The notes below the pieces were generated by a model. The model searched no databases. It saw nothing but the letters and a program-made list of their open reading frames with translations, and was not told the origin of the DNA. Both the position numbers and the translations under genes were made by a program. A DNA stretch of 64,000 nucleotides from Alphaproteobacteria bacterium (GTDB taxonomy: Bacteria; Pseudomonadota; Alphaproteobacteria; CALKHQ01). Where the stretch lies: NCBI GenBank assembly GCA_041396705.1, contig JAWKYB010000016.1, positions 61,346 to 125,345 on the forward strand, written 5' to 3'. This document shows, piece by piece, positions 7,531 to 16,033 of this stretch. The number at the start of each line of letters is the position of its first letter. Positions within the stretch are counted from its first letter, which is position 1.

Positions 7531-8940
7531 CTACTGCGCGAAGGCGCGCACGTCGGCCAGCCGGCCGGCAATCGCCGCCGCGGCCGCCATCGCCGGACTG
7601 ACCAGGTGCGTGCGCCCGCCCCGGCCCTGCCGGCCCTCGAAGTTGCGGTTCGACGTCGAGGCGCAACGCTCGCCCGGCGCCAGCCGGTCGGCATTCATCG
7701 CCAGACACATCGAGCATCCCGGCTCGCGCCAGTCGAAGCCGGCCGCGCGCAGCACGACATCGAGACCCTCGGCCTCCGCCTGCTCCTTGACCAGGCCGGA
7801 ACCGGGCACCACCATCGCCTGCACGCCGTCGGCGACCTTGCGCCCCTTGGCCACCTGCGCCACCGCGCGGATGTCCTCGATCCGGCCGTTGGTGCAGGAT
7901 CCGATGAACACCCGGTCGATGGCGATGTCCGCGATGCGCATGCCGGGGGTCAGCGCCATGTAGTCGAGCGCACGCTGCATCGCCTCGGCGCGGGCCTCGT
8001 CGGCGGCCGCTGCCGGGTCCGGTACCACGCCGTCGATCGGCGCCACGTCCTGCGGGCTGGTGCCCCAGGTGACCTGCGGCGCGATGTCGGAAACGTCGAT
8101 GCGGACCTCGGTGTCGTAGGCGGCACCCGGGTCGGACGGGAGCGTCTTCCAATAGGCGACCGCCTGCTCCCACTGGCCCGTCTTCGGCGCCATCGGCCGG
8201 CCCTTCAGATAGTCGAAGGTGGTCTCGTCGGGCGCGATCAGGCCGGCGCGCGCGCCGCCTTCGATCGACATGTTGCAGACCGTCATCCGGCCTTCCATCG
8301 AAAGGTCGCGGATCGCCTGGCCGGCATACTCGATCACATGGCCGGTGCCGCCTGCGGTGCCGATCTTGGCGATGATGGCGAGGATCAGGTCCTTCGCCGT
8401 GCAGCCCAGCGGCAAGGCGCCGTCGACCGTGATGCGCATGGTCTTTGCCGGCTGCTGGATCAGGGTCTGGGTGGCCAGCACGTGCTCGACCTCGGAGGTG
8501 CCGATGCCGAACGCCAGCGCGCCGAACGCGCCATGGGTTGCGGTATGGCTGTCGCCGCAGACGATGGTCATGCCGGGCTGGGTGAAGCCCTGCTCCGGCC
8601 CGATGATGTGGACGATGCCCTGGCGTACGTCGTCCATACCGAAATACGGCACGCCGAACTCGGCGCAGTTCCGGGTCAGCGTCTCGACCTGGATCCGGCT
8701 CGATTCCTCCCGGATGCCGCTGGCGCGGTCGGCGGTCGGCACGTTGTGGTCGGCGACCGCCAGCGTGGCGTCGGGGCGGCGCACCGGGCGGCCGTTCTGG
8801 CGCAGACCCTCGAACGCCTGCGGGCTGGTCACCTCATGGACCAGATGGCGGTCGATGTAGATCAGGCAGGTGCCTTCGGCATTGCGGTCGATCAGGTGGC
8901 CGTCCCAGATCTTCTCGAACAGCGTGCGTGGCTTGGTCAT
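7531..8940 (-). CDS. leuC: 3-isopropylmalate dehydratase large subunit LeuC
   Basis: This is the [4Fe-4S] aconitase-superfamily subunit of isopropylmalate isomerase, 469 residues, a normal length. Visible signatures are TIVCGDSHTATHGAFGALAFG, VFIGSCTNGRIEDI (first cluster Cys) and EPGCSMCLAMN (the CxxC pair), then the basic CASTSNRNFEGRQG near the C-terminus. The product begins MTKPRTLFEKIWDGHLI, which matches the family start. It follows rplS in the same orientation after 84 bases and precedes two small ORFs and leuD. Confidence 0.97.
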   Translation of the reverse strand: MTKPRTLFEKIWDGHLIDRNAEGTCLIYIDRHLVHEVTSPQAFEGLRQNGRPVRRPDATLAVADHNVPTADRASGIREESSRIQVETLTRNCAEFGVPYFGMDDVRQGIVHIIGPEQGFTQPGMTIVCGDSHTATHGAFGALAFGIGTSEVEHVLATQTLIQQPAKTMRITVDGALPLGCTAKDLILAIIAKIGTAGGTGHVIEYAGQAIRDLSMEGRMTVCNMSIEGGARAGLIAPDETTFDYLKGRPMAPKTGQWEQAVAYWKTLPSDPGAAYDTEVRIDVSDIAPQVTWGTSPQDVAPIDGVVPDPAAAADEARAEAMQRALDYMALTPGMRIADIAIDRVFIGSCTNGRIEDIRAVAQVAKGRKVADGVQAMVVPGSGLVKEQAEAEGLDVVLRAAGFDWREPGCSMCLAMNADRLAPGERCASTSNRNFEGRQGRGGRTHLVSPAMAAAAAIAGRLADVRAFAQ

Positions 8941-9024
8941 CGGTCCTTCGCGGTCACCCTGTAGCGGCCGGCGGACGCGCCTCCGGCCTTTCCCCGGTGC
9001 CGGCGCCGTGCGGCGCCGTCGTCC

Positions 9025-9405
9025 TCAGTCGCTGTTGTTGCCGCGGCCGGTGGTGCGCTCGCTGATGCGGGCGGCCTTGCCGGTGCGGCCGCGCAGGTAA
9101 TACAGCTTCGCCCGGCGCACCTTGCCCTTGCGGATCAACTCAATCGAATCGAGCCGCGGGCTGTACAGCGGGAACACGCGCTCCACGCCCTCGCCGTAGC
9201 TGATCTTGCGCACGGTGAACGACGAAGAGATCCCGGCGTTGCGGCGCGCGATACACACGCCCTCGAACGCCTGCACACGCTCGCGCGTGCCCTCGATCAC
9301 CTTCACGTTGACCCGCAGCGTATCGCCGGGGCTGAACTCGGGGATGGTCTTGCCCGCGGTCAGCGAGGCGATCTCTTCCTGCTCGATCTGATCGATCATG
9401 TTCAT
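9025..9405 (-). CDS. rplS: 50S ribosomal protein L19
   Basis: L19 lies at the 30S-50S interface. This 126-residue protein has the family blocks PEFSPGDTLRVNVKVIEG, RVQAFEGVCIARRNAGI, SFTVRKISYGEGVERVFPLYSP and GKVRRAKLYYLRGRTGKAARI. It starts only 12 bases after the trmD stop, as in the classical rpsP-rimM-trmD-rplS operon. The short C-terminal tail (ERTTGRGNNSD) goes slightly beyond the core. Confidence 0.97.
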   Translation of the reverse strand: MNMIDQIEQEEIASLTAGKTIPEFSPGDTLRVNVKVIEGTRERVQAFEGVCIARRNAGISSSFTVRKISYGEGVERVFPLYSPRLDSIELIRKGKVRRAKLYYLRGRTGKAARISERTTGRGNNSD

Positions 9406-9417
9406 GGCACCACTCCT

Positions 9418-10170
9418 TCACGTCTGGCGCGTCTCGCCGGACGCGTGCTTGCATCGTCTCGTTTCCCACAGGTCGGGCCTGCGGGCCTGGGTTACGCGCT
9501 CGGCCTGCTCGCGCCGCCACGCCGCGATGTTGGCGTGGTGGCCGCTCAGCAGCACCTCCGGCACCGCCCGCCCCCGCCACACCGCCGGCCGGGTGTAGTG
9601 CGGGTATTCGAGCAGGCCGTCGCGAAAGCTCTCCTCCTCGTGCGACGCATCCGCCCCCATCACGCCCGGCAGCAGGCGGACGCAGGCATCCAGCATCGCG
9701 AGCGCCGCCGGCTCGCCGCCGGACAGCACGAAATCGCCGAGGCTGACTTCCTCCAGCGCGCGCGCCTCGATCACGCGCTGGTCCAGGCCTTCGTACCGGC
9801 CGCACAGCATCACCACGCCGGGTGCGGCGGCCAGTCGGTCGGCCATCGCCTGGTCGAAGGTGCGCCCGCGCGGCGACAGGTACAGCGCCGGGCAGCCCGC
9901 CGGCATGCGCGCCAGCGCCGCATCCAGCGCCGCATCGGCCACGTCGGGCCGCAACACCATGCCCGCACCGCCGCCGAACGGCACATCGTCGACCGAGCGG
10001 TGCTTATCGCCCGCAAAGCCGCGAATGTCCATGGTTTCCAAGGACCAGCGCCCCGCCGCCAGCGCCTTGCCGGCCAGCGAAAGACCCAGCGGACCCGGGA
10101 ACATGCCCGGGAACAGCGTCAACACCAGCGCCGTCCACGGCGCGGGCGCCATGCCCGCCCGCTCAGCCAT
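9418..10170 (-). CDS. trmD: tRNA (guanine37-N1)-methyltransferase TrmD
   Basis: TrmD methylates G37 next to the anticodon of tRNAs reading CUN, CCN and CGG, preventing +1 frameshifting. The 250-residue protein has the SPOUT trefoil-knot elements LTLFPGMFPGPL, DDVPFGGGAGMVLRPDV, MLCGRYEGLDQRVIE and GDFVLSGGEPAALAM, then the C-terminal domain with HYTRP. The reading frame overlaps the rimM stop by eight bases, indicating translational coupling. The second ATG (MAPAPW) could also be the start. The enzyme is a cytoplasmic homodimer. Confidence 0.96.
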   Translation of the reverse strand: MAERAGMAPAPWTALVLTLFPGMFPGPLGLSLAGKALAAGRWSLETMDIRGFAGDKHRSVDDVPFGGGAGMVLRPDVADAALDAALARMPAGCPALYLSPRGRTFDQAMADRLAAAPGVVMLCGRYEGLDQRVIEARALEEVSLGDFVLSGGEPAALAMLDACVRLLPGVMGADASHEEESFRDGLLEYPHYTRPAVWRGRAVPEVLLSGHHANIAAWRREQAERVTQARRPDLWETRRCKHASGETRQT

Positions 10171-10744
10171 GCGCCCGACCCCGCGCCGCGGCGTCGACCG
10201 GCGCGTCGTCCAGGCCGGCCGGCGGGGCGATCACAACGCGGCCGCCGGCGACATCGACGAGCGGGAAACAGGCCCGCGTGAACGGCAGCGTCACCGACGG
10301 CATGCCGGGCCGCGCGATCTCCACCACGTCGCCCGCACCGTGGTCCTCGACCCCGACGATGGTGCCGAAGGCCGTGCCGTCGGCGCTGGCGACCGCCAGC
10401 CCGACCAGGTCGACCAGATAGAACTCGTCCTCTTCCTCGGGTTCCGGCAGCCGCGAACGCGGCACGCACAGCCGGCGGCCGCGCAACGCCAGCGCGCCGT
10501 CGCGGTCGGCCACGCCGTCGACGGCGGCGAGAAAGTGGTCGTTGGCCCGGCCGACCAGCCTGAGCGCGAGCGGCCGTTGGCCGGCCTCGTCGCAGAACGG
10601 GCCGTAGTCCGCGATCGCCGCCGGATCGGCCGTGAACGAGCGCAGCTTGACCAGCCCGCGCACGCCGTGGGCTGTCGCGATCTGGCCGACGCAGACATAG
10701 GCCTGCGCGGCGTCGCGGACGCTTCGGCTGTCGGTGTCGGCCAT
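10163..10744 (-). CDS. rimM: Ribosome maturation factor RimM
   Basis: RimM assists assembly of the 30S head and binds S19. The 193-residue protein has the N-terminal beta-barrel block VCVGQIATAHGVRGLVKLRSFT and the C-terminal PRC-barrel block EDEFYLVDLVGLAV ... FGTIVGVEDHGAGDVVEI ending in LPFTRACFPLVD. Position between rpsP and trmD is the canonical one. About 40 bases separate it from rpsP. The C-terminus is somewhat longer than the core domain and Ala-rich. Confidence 0.95.
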   Translation of the reverse strand: MADTDSRSVRDAAQAYVCVGQIATAHGVRGLVKLRSFTADPAAIADYGPFCDEAGQRPLALRLVGRANDHFLAAVDGVADRDGALALRGRRLCVPRSRLPEPEEEDEFYLVDLVGLAVASADGTAFGTIVGVEDHGAGDVVEIARPGMPSVTLPFTRACFPLVDVAGGRVVIAPPAGLDDAPVDAAARGRAHG

Positions 10745-10784
10745 CGGCGCGGCTCCGGTCGCGGCTGTGCGCGGCAGCGGCCGG

Positions 10785-11177
10785 TCAGGCCTCGGCCGCG
10801 GGCTCCTCGGCCGGCGTAGCGGCGGACTCGGCCGCGGCCTTTGCCGCCTCGGCCGCCATCTTCATGCGCTCCTGCGCCTTCGCCTTCGGCTGGCCCTGCT
10901 TGGTCTGGCTGGGAATGGCGTACTTCGGCGCCAGCCCAGCGTCGCCGAGGAACCGCGCGACCCGGTCGGTCGGCAGTGCGCCGTTGCCCAGCCAGTGCTT
11001 GATGCGGTCGTGGTCGAGGCGAAGGCGGTTCTCATCGTCCCGCTCCAGCATCGGGTTGTAGGTCCCGACCTTCTCGATGAACTTGCCGTCGCGCGGGCTG
11101 CGGCTGTCGGCCACCACGATACGGTAGTAGGGGCGCTTCTTGGCGCCGCCGCGGGCCAGTCTGATCTTCAGTGCCAT
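10785..11177 (-). CDS. rpsP: 30S ribosomal protein S16
   Basis: This 130-residue protein starts MALKIRLARGGAKKRPYYRI and continues with VVADSRSPRDGKFIEKVGTYNPM, the S16 signature. The core ends near residue 85. The remaining 45 residues are an Ala/Lys/Glu-rich extension, common in alphaproteobacterial S16. It is the first gene of the rpsP-rimM-trmD-rplS set and lies 55 bases downstream of ffh. Confidence 0.97.
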   Translation of the reverse strand: MALKIRLARGGAKKRPYYRIVVADSRSPRDGKFIEKVGTYNPMLERDDENRLRLDHDRIKHWLGNGALPTDRVARFLGDAGLAPKYAIPSQTKQGQPKAKAQERMKMAAEAAKAAAESAATPAEEPAAEA

Positions 11178-11232
11178 GTTCGTTCGCTTCCCTTCCGAAT
11201 GTCGCGAGTTGTCGTCTGTCTGTGCAATTTCA

Positions 11233-12669
11233 TCAGCGTCGCGGCAGGCCGCCGGGACCGAAGCCGGGGGGCAGGCCGCCGCCCGGCCCGCCGAGCCCGC
11301 CCGGACCGCCGGGCCCGCCCATGCCGCCGAGCATGTTGCCGAGGCCGCCGCGCATCAGGCCCTTCATGCCGAGCTTGCCGACCCGTTTCATCACCTTGGC
11401 CATCTCGTCATGCTGCTTCAGCAGCTTGTTGACGTCCTGCACGGTGGTGCCGGAGCCGGCGGCGATGCGCCGCTTGCGCGAAGCGTGGATCACCTTCGGC
11501 TTGGTCCGCTCCTCGACCGTCATCGACAGGATGATCGCCTCCTGCTTGGCCAGCGCCCGCTCGTCGACATTGGCGCCGGCCATCTGCTTCTTGATCTTGG
11601 CGACACCCGGCAGCAGGCCCATCAGGCCGCCGATGCCGCCCATCTTCTTCAGCTGGCGCAACTGGTTGAGCAGGTCGTTGAGGTCGAACTGGCCCTTCTG
11701 GATCTTGGCCGCCATCTTCTCGGCCTCGGCCTCGTCGATGACCTCCTTCGCCTTCTCGACCAGGCTGACCACGTCGCCCATGCCGAGGATGCGGCCGGCG
11801 ATCCGCTCCGGGTGGAACGGCTCCAGCGCGTCGATCTTCTCGCCGACGCCAATCAGCTTGATCGGACAGCCGGTGACCGCGCGCATCGACAGCGCCGCGC
11901 CGCCGCGGGCGTCGCCGTCGACACGGGTCAGCACGATGCCGGTCAGCCCGATGCGGCTCTTGAAGTTGGTCGCGGTCGCCACCGCGTCCTGGCCGGTCAT
12001 CGCGTCGGCGACCAGCAGGGTCTCCACCGGCTGCACCGCGTCGCGCACCGCAGCCACCTCGGCCATCAGCGCCTCGTCGATCGACAGCCGGCCGGCGGTG
12101 TCCAGCAGCACCACGTCATAGCCGTTGAGCCGGCCTGCGGTCATCGCGCGCCGCGCGATGTCGACCGGCATCTGGCCCGGCACGATCGGCAGGGTCGCCA
12201 CCTCGGCTTGCTCGCCCAGCACGCGCAGCTGCTCCTGCGCCGCCGGCCGCTGCACGTCCAGCGAGGCCATCAGGACCTTCTTCTTCTGGTCCTTCTGCAG
12301 CATGCGGCCGATCTTGGCGGTGCTGGTGGTCTTGCCGGAGCCCTGCAGGCCGACGATCAGCACCGGCACCGGCGGCACCGCCATCAGGTTGAGGCCCGAC
12401 GCCTCCGACCCCAGCATCTCGATCAGGTTGTCGTGGACGATCTTGATGACCTGCTGGCCCGGGGTGACCGACTTGATCACCTCCTGGCCGACCGCGCGTT
12501 CGCGCACCTTGTCGATGAACTGCTTGACGACCGGCAGCGCGACATCGGCCTCGAGCAGGGCGATGCGCACCTCGCGCATGGCGAGGCCGACGTCGGACTC
12601 CGACAGCGCGCCGCGCTTGCGCAGCTTGTCGAAGATGTCGCCGAGCTTGCCGCCGAGGCTTTCGAACAT
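11233..12669 (-). CDS. ffh: Signal recognition particle GTPase Ffh (SRP54)
   Basis: Ffh is the protein subunit of SRP; with 4.5S RNA it targets nascent inner-membrane proteins to FtsY. The 478-residue protein starts MFESLGGKLGDIFDKLRKRG. It shows the N domain, the G domain (GLQGSGKTTSTAKIG, DVQRPAAQEQL, LLDTAGRL, TRVDGDARGG, GVGEKIDALEPF) and a methionine-rich M domain ending in a Gly/Pro/Met tail. The upstream frame is open for a further 360 codons, but the ATG at 12669 gives the family start. It leads the cluster ffh-rpsP-rimM-trmD-rplS. Confidence 0.97.
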   Translation of the reverse strand: MFESLGGKLGDIFDKLRKRGALSESDVGLAMREVRIALLEADVALPVVKQFIDKVRERAVGQEVIKSVTPGQQVIKIVHDNLIEMLGSEASGLNLMAVPPVPVLIVGLQGSGKTTSTAKIGRMLQKDQKKKVLMASLDVQRPAAQEQLRVLGEQAEVATLPIVPGQMPVDIARRAMTAGRLNGYDVVLLDTAGRLSIDEALMAEVAAVRDAVQPVETLLVADAMTGQDAVATATNFKSRIGLTGIVLTRVDGDARGGAALSMRAVTGCPIKLIGVGEKIDALEPFHPERIAGRILGMGDVVSLVEKAKEVIDEAEAEKMAAKIQKGQFDLNDLLNQLRQLKKMGGIGGLMGLLPGVAKIKKQMAGANVDERALAKQEAIILSMTVEERTKPKVIHASRKRRIAAGSGTTVQDVNKLLKQHDEMAKVMKRVGKLGMKGLMRGGLGNMLGGMGGPGGPGGLGGPGGGLPPGFGPGGLPRR

Positions 12670-12899
12670 GCGTCGTCCCGTCGCTCGGGCCGGACAGCGC
12701 CGGCCGGTTCCGTCACAATACCGCGCGGCCAGGGCCGCGCACCGCTCCAAACGCAAACGCGCCGGTGCGCGAAACTCGCGGACCGACGGAGCCCCTCGGG
12801 GCCGGATGTCGCACGCCTGTGCGGGTGACGGGGTATAGGCACGCGCAGGCGGTTTGTCAACGAATCGCCCGCTACAGCGCGCCGGAGCGGGCGGCCGCC

Positions 12900-13676
12900 C
12901 TATTCGTCGTCGCGCAGCGCCGCCAGCCCGATGCCGGTCGCCTCGAAGCCGCCGTCGACCGCCAGCGTCTGGCCGGTGATGTAGCTGGCGCGCTCGCTGC
13001 ACAGAAACAGCACCGCCTCGGCGATCTCGTCCTCCAAACCGTACCGGTTGAGCGGGATCGCGTCGTGATAGGCGGCACGGATGTCCGCCGTGTGGACCTG
13101 GCGGGCCATGGCGGTGTCGACAGGGCCGGGCGCGACCAGGTTGACGCGGATGCCGTGGGCGGACAGTTCCACCGCCTGCTGGCGTGTCAGGTGGGCCAGC
13201 GCGGCCTTGGACGTGCCGTAGGCCACGCGCAGCGTGCTGGCGCGCAGGCCGGAGACCGAGCCGATGTTGACGACGGCGCCGCCGCCGTTCCGCCGCATCA
13301 GCGGTATTGCCGCCTGCACGCACAGGAACGGGCCGGTCAGGTTGACCGCCAGCACCCGCTGCCATTCCGTCGGCGTGGTCTGCAGCATCGGCTTGAACAC
13401 CGCCACGCCGGCATTGTTGACCACCGCGTCGAGCCGGCCCCAGCGTTCCCCGATCGCGCCGACGGCCGCCTGCACCTGCATGTCCTCGGCCACGTCGGCG
13501 ATCAGCGCCAGGGTGTCGTCGTGCGGCAGCCGGGCGGCGGTGGCGCCCAGCGCGTCGGCGTCGATGTCCAGCAGGGCGACCCGCCAGCCCTCGGCCAGGA
13601 AGGCCTGGGCGGTAGCCAGGCCGATGCCGCGCGCCGAACCGGTCACCAGCGCCACGTTGCGTGCCGCGTCCGCCAT
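12900..13676 (-). CDS. SDR-family NAD(P)-dependent oxidoreductase
   Basis: This is a classical short-chain dehydrogenase/reductase of 258 residues: cofactor-binding VTGSARGIGLATAQAF near the N-terminus, the DAVVNNAGVAVF block, catalytic Ser in VNIGSVSGLRAST, and YGTSKAALAHL carrying the YxxxK pair. The C-terminal end (ASYITGQTLAVDGGFEATG) is typical of the FabG/glucose-dehydrogenase branch. An acidic residue after the second strand (LLDIDADAL) suggests NAD preference. The substrate is unknown. It is transcribed away from the membrane-protein/regulator pair at 13925, sharing a 248-base intergenic region that holds a palindrome. Confidence 0.9.
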   Translation of the reverse strand: MADAARNVALVTGSARGIGLATAQAFLAEGWRVALLDIDADALGATAARLPHDDTLALIADVAEDMQVQAAVGAIGERWGRLDAVVNNAGVAVFKPMLQTTPTEWQRVLAVNLTGPFLCVQAAIPLMRRNGGGAVVNIGSVSGLRASTLRVAYGTSKAALAHLTRQQAVELSAHGIRVNLVAPGPVDTAMARQVHTADIRAAYHDAIPLNRYGLEDEIAEAVLFLCSERASYITGQTLAVDGGFEATGIGLAALRDDE

Positions 13677-13801
13677 CCCCGATCAGCGCCCCCCTGCCGT
13701 TCGAGCCCAGCCGTAAGGCCGCCTGCCCGTGCGCGCGGATAACACACAATCGCGTGTGGATCGCCGGGCGTCAACACGCTTGGCGCTTGAGAATGGCATG
13801 A

Positions 13802-13819
13802 ACGACAATCGTTTGTCGT
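13802..13819. promoter_or_regulatory. Candidate operator palindrome in the divergent SDR / membrane-protein promoter region
   Basis: ACGACAA-TCGT-TTGTCGT is a perfect 7-bp inverted repeat with a four-base centre. It sits 126 bases upstream of the SDR start and 105 bases upstream of the membrane-protein start. Its size and symmetry fit a dimeric winged-helix or TetR-type repressor; the nearby regulator at 14587 is a natural candidate. No binding data can be inferred. Confidence 0.4.
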
Positions 13820-13924
13820 GCATTGGGCGGCAACAGCCCGGATCCGGCGGCGCTTGCGCTGGGCCGCAGCCTCGCGCTACTTTGCGCCGCAAAGCAATCA
13901 GCAGACCAGCGAACCGGATACGCC

Positions 13925-14590
13925 ATGCGCGACCTGGACCAGGCCCTCACCGACATCGCCGCGATGCGGCGCCAGATGGCGCGCGGAACCGAGTTCCGCG
14001 GCTATGGCCCGGTGGCCTTCGGCGTCACCGGCCTGCTCGCGGTGGCGACCGCGCTGGTGCAGGCGTTCTGGCTTTCCGACCCGCTGCCGGACGCGGCAGC
14101 CGCAGGCGGCTATGGCCGCGCCGCGGTCCGCGGCGCCGTCGGCTTCGTCGTGCTGTGGGGCGCCGCCGGGCTGATCGCGGTCGCGGTCATGGGCTACGAG
14201 GTGGTCAGCCGCGCGCGCCGCGTCCATGTCGGACTGGCCGACGCGATGATCCGCGAGGCGGCGGCACAGATGGTACCGGCTCTGGTCGCCGGCGCCGCGG
14301 TGACGCTGGTGCTGCTGCGCGCCGCACCGGGCGCGCTGTGGCTGCTGCCCGGGCTGTGGCAGCTGCTGCTCAGCCTCGGCGTGTTCGCCTCGCGCCGGTC
14401 GCTGCCGCGGCCGTTCCTGTGGGTCGGCGTGTGGTACATGGCCTGCGGCCTGGCCTGCCTGGCGCTGGCCCAGGGCGCGCACGCATTCTCGCCCTGGGCG
14501 ATGGCGGTGCCGTTCGGGGTCGGCCAGTTCATGGCGGCCGCCCTGATTCACCGTTCCGAGCCGCGACACGGCGACGGGCGGCGGCCGTGA
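13925..14590 (+). CDS. Hypothetical multi-pass membrane protein coupled to a regulator
   Basis: This 221-residue protein begins with a soluble helix (RDLDQALTDIAAMRRQMARG) followed by five to six membrane helices: about 30-52, 76-98, 122-142, 144-160, 168-190 and 193-210. I recognise no named domain, but the pairing with a small winged-helix regulator whose GTG overlaps this stop codon is a recurrent two-gene layout in proteobacteria. The membrane protein may sense or answer the same signal as the regulator. The ATG at 13925 is the first one giving a sensible soluble N-terminus. Confidence 0.75.
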   Translation: MRDLDQALTDIAAMRRQMARGTEFRGYGPVAFGVTGLLAVATALVQAFWLSDPLPDAAAAGGYGRAAVRGAVGFVVLWGAAGLIAVAVMGYEVVSRARRVHVGLADAMIREAAAQMVPALVAGAAVTLVLLRAAPGALWLLPGLWQLLLSLGVFASRRSLPRPFLWVGVWYMACGLACLALAQGAHAFSPWAMAVPFGVGQFMAAALIHRSEPRHGDGRRP

Positions 14591-14982
14591 CCGCCGGGCC
14601 GACCGGGCGGTTCGCCTATGAGGGGCTGGACCGGGTGATCCACGAGAAGGCGCGTCTCGGCGTGCTGACCTCGCTGGTCGGCCAGCCGGACGGCCTGCTG
14701 TTCGGCGACCTGAAGCGGCTGTGCGACCTGACCGACGGCAATCTCAGCCGCCACCTTGCGGTGCTGGAGGAGGCCGGCCTGGTGGCGATCGAGAAGAGCT
14801 TTGCTGCCAAGCGGCCGCAGACCCGCATCCGGGTGACGGAGACCGGACGGGTGCGCTATCTCGACTATCTCGCGGTGCTGGAGCAGGTGGTGCGCGATGC
14901 TGCCGCAGCGGCACGGCACGGCGAGGCCGGCGCGGACAAGCCGGCCCGCCCCCGTGGCGCCGGCGGCCTGGCCCCGGCATGA
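14587..14982 (+). CDS. Winged-helix transcriptional regulator
   Basis: This 131-residue protein starts with GTG at 14587; the GTGA overlap with the preceding stop indicates translational coupling. The core is a winged helix-turn-helix of the ArsR/MarR-like HTH_27 type: RVIHEKARLGVLTSL, then LLFGDLKRLCDLTDGNLSRH as the recognition region and LEEAGLVAIEKSF leading into the wing (TRIRVTETGRVRYLDYL). A disordered Ala/Arg/Gly tail follows. It probably acts as a homodimeric repressor; the palindrome at 13802 is a candidate target. Confidence 0.85.
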   Translation: MTAGPTGRFAYEGLDRVIHEKARLGVLTSLVGQPDGLLFGDLKRLCDLTDGNLSRHLAVLEEAGLVAIEKSFAAKRPQTRIRVTETGRVRYLDYLAVLEQVVRDAAAAARHGEAGADKPARPRGAGGLAPA

Positions 14983-15010
14983 GCGGCCACCACCGGCGCG
15001 CCCGCCGCCG

Positions 15011-15553
15011 ATGACGATCCGACCAGGGACGACCCGATCAGAGTCGAACACGGCGGTTGCAATCCGCACCGCGAGGCCGGACGACGCCGATGCCGTGCGG
15101 GCGGTGCTGGAGGCCTCCTATCCGGCACTGATGGCCGGCGCCTATCCGCCCGCCGTGCTGGCCGCGCTGCTGCCGCGGATGGTCGACGCGAACCCGCGCC
15201 TGCTTGGCTCGGGACGCTACTATCTAGCCGAGGTCGCCGGTGCGGTCGCCGGGTGCGGCGGCTGGAGCCGGGAACGGCCGGGCGGCGGTGCGGCCGAGCC
15301 GGGGCTCGGTCACATCCGGCACTTCGCGGTGCGGGCCGACAGGGCCGGCCGCGGCATCGGCCGCGCCCTGATGCAGCGCTGCCTTGCCGAAGCCCGCGCC
15401 GACGGCGTCGTCCTGCTCGAATGCTACGCCAGTCTGAATGCCGAAGGCTTCTATCGGGCGATGGGCTTCCGGACCGTCGGTCCCCTCGACGTGCGAATGG
15501 GACCGGGCCCGGCGCTGCCCAGCATGCTGATGCGACGGCCGGTCGGCGCATAG
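15011..15553 (+). CDS. GNAT-family N-acetyltransferase
   Basis: This 180-residue protein contains one GNAT domain (about residues 16-175): VAIRTARPDDADAVRAVLEASY at the start, a central beta strand IRHFAVRADRAGRGIGRALM with the acetyl-CoA pyrophosphate loop RAGRGIGRAL, and the C-terminal ASLNAEGFYRAMGFRTVG. It transfers an acetyl group from acetyl-CoA to an unknown amine. A long leader of poorly conserved residues 1-15 makes the ATG at 15011 uncertain; the GTG codons downstream are alternatives. It follows the regulator gene by 28 bases in the same direction. Confidence 0.88.
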   Translation: MTIRPGTTRSESNTAVAIRTARPDDADAVRAVLEASYPALMAGAYPPAVLAALLPRMVDANPRLLGSGRYYLAEVAGAVAGCGGWSRERPGGGAAEPGLGHIRHFAVRADRAGRGIGRALMQRCLAEARADGVVLLECYASLNAEGFYRAMGFRTVGPLDVRMGPGPALPSMLMRRPVGA

Positions 15554-15706
15554 CCGCCGATCGGCCAAGAAATATGGAAAAAATGGCCTGCAGGGGTTGT
15601 AATCCCGGCATCGTTCTGCGAGGACTGCTCGCACGTGCCAGCGAATCCTGCGAGCGATTTCGCTGTGTGCCGAACCTCTTCCGCGAACCGATTGGGAGCT
15701 GATGCG

Positions 15707-16012
15707 ATGAAATTGTCTTCGCAGCAGGTCGTTTCTGTCAAAACGGCACTTGGAGCGGACCCGCTGGAGGATCACAATCCTGCAATGGATTCTCTGGTGA
15801 AGGCCTTTGGCGAACACACATTCTATGTGTTTACAGACGGATTGTTCGTGCTGGAGCCGGTGAACGACGCCGCGATGGCTGGCGATCCGGCGCGTCTGGT
15901 GCTGGTGGCCGCCTGGACCGACGAGAAGCGCAACGCGCTGCAGAAGGTGCAGCCGCAGGCGACCGACGCCATCGTCGATCTGAGCGCGGGCCCGGCCACA
16001 CCCGACACCTGA
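15707..16012 (+). CDS. Hypothetical small protein (101 aa)
   Basis: This 101-residue soluble protein has no recognised domain. GGGAG lies nine bases upstream of the ATG at 15707. The first third (MKLSSQQVVSVKTALGADPL) uses more AT-rich codons than its neighbours. The middle forms a beta-rich stretch (HTFYVFTDGLFVLEPV, ARLVLVAAWTDEKR). The pattern of a short sheet followed by a helix suggests a folded protein rather than a chance ORF. It is preceded by a 150-base leader with no other gene and stands convergent to the DCC-protein gene. Confidence 0.7.
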   Translation: MKLSSQQVVSVKTALGADPLEDHNPAMDSLVKAFGEHTFYVFTDGLFVLEPVNDAAMAGDPARLVLVAAWTDEKRNALQKVQPQATDAIVDLSAGPATPDT

Positions 16013-16033
16013 CCGCGGCGGCCGGCCAGCGCC

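Noticed and set aside
12670..13749. N-terminal extension of ffh by 360 codons
   Set aside because: The open frame is an out-of-frame reading of the SDR gene; Ffh starts at 12669 with the family-typical MFESLGGKLGDIF.
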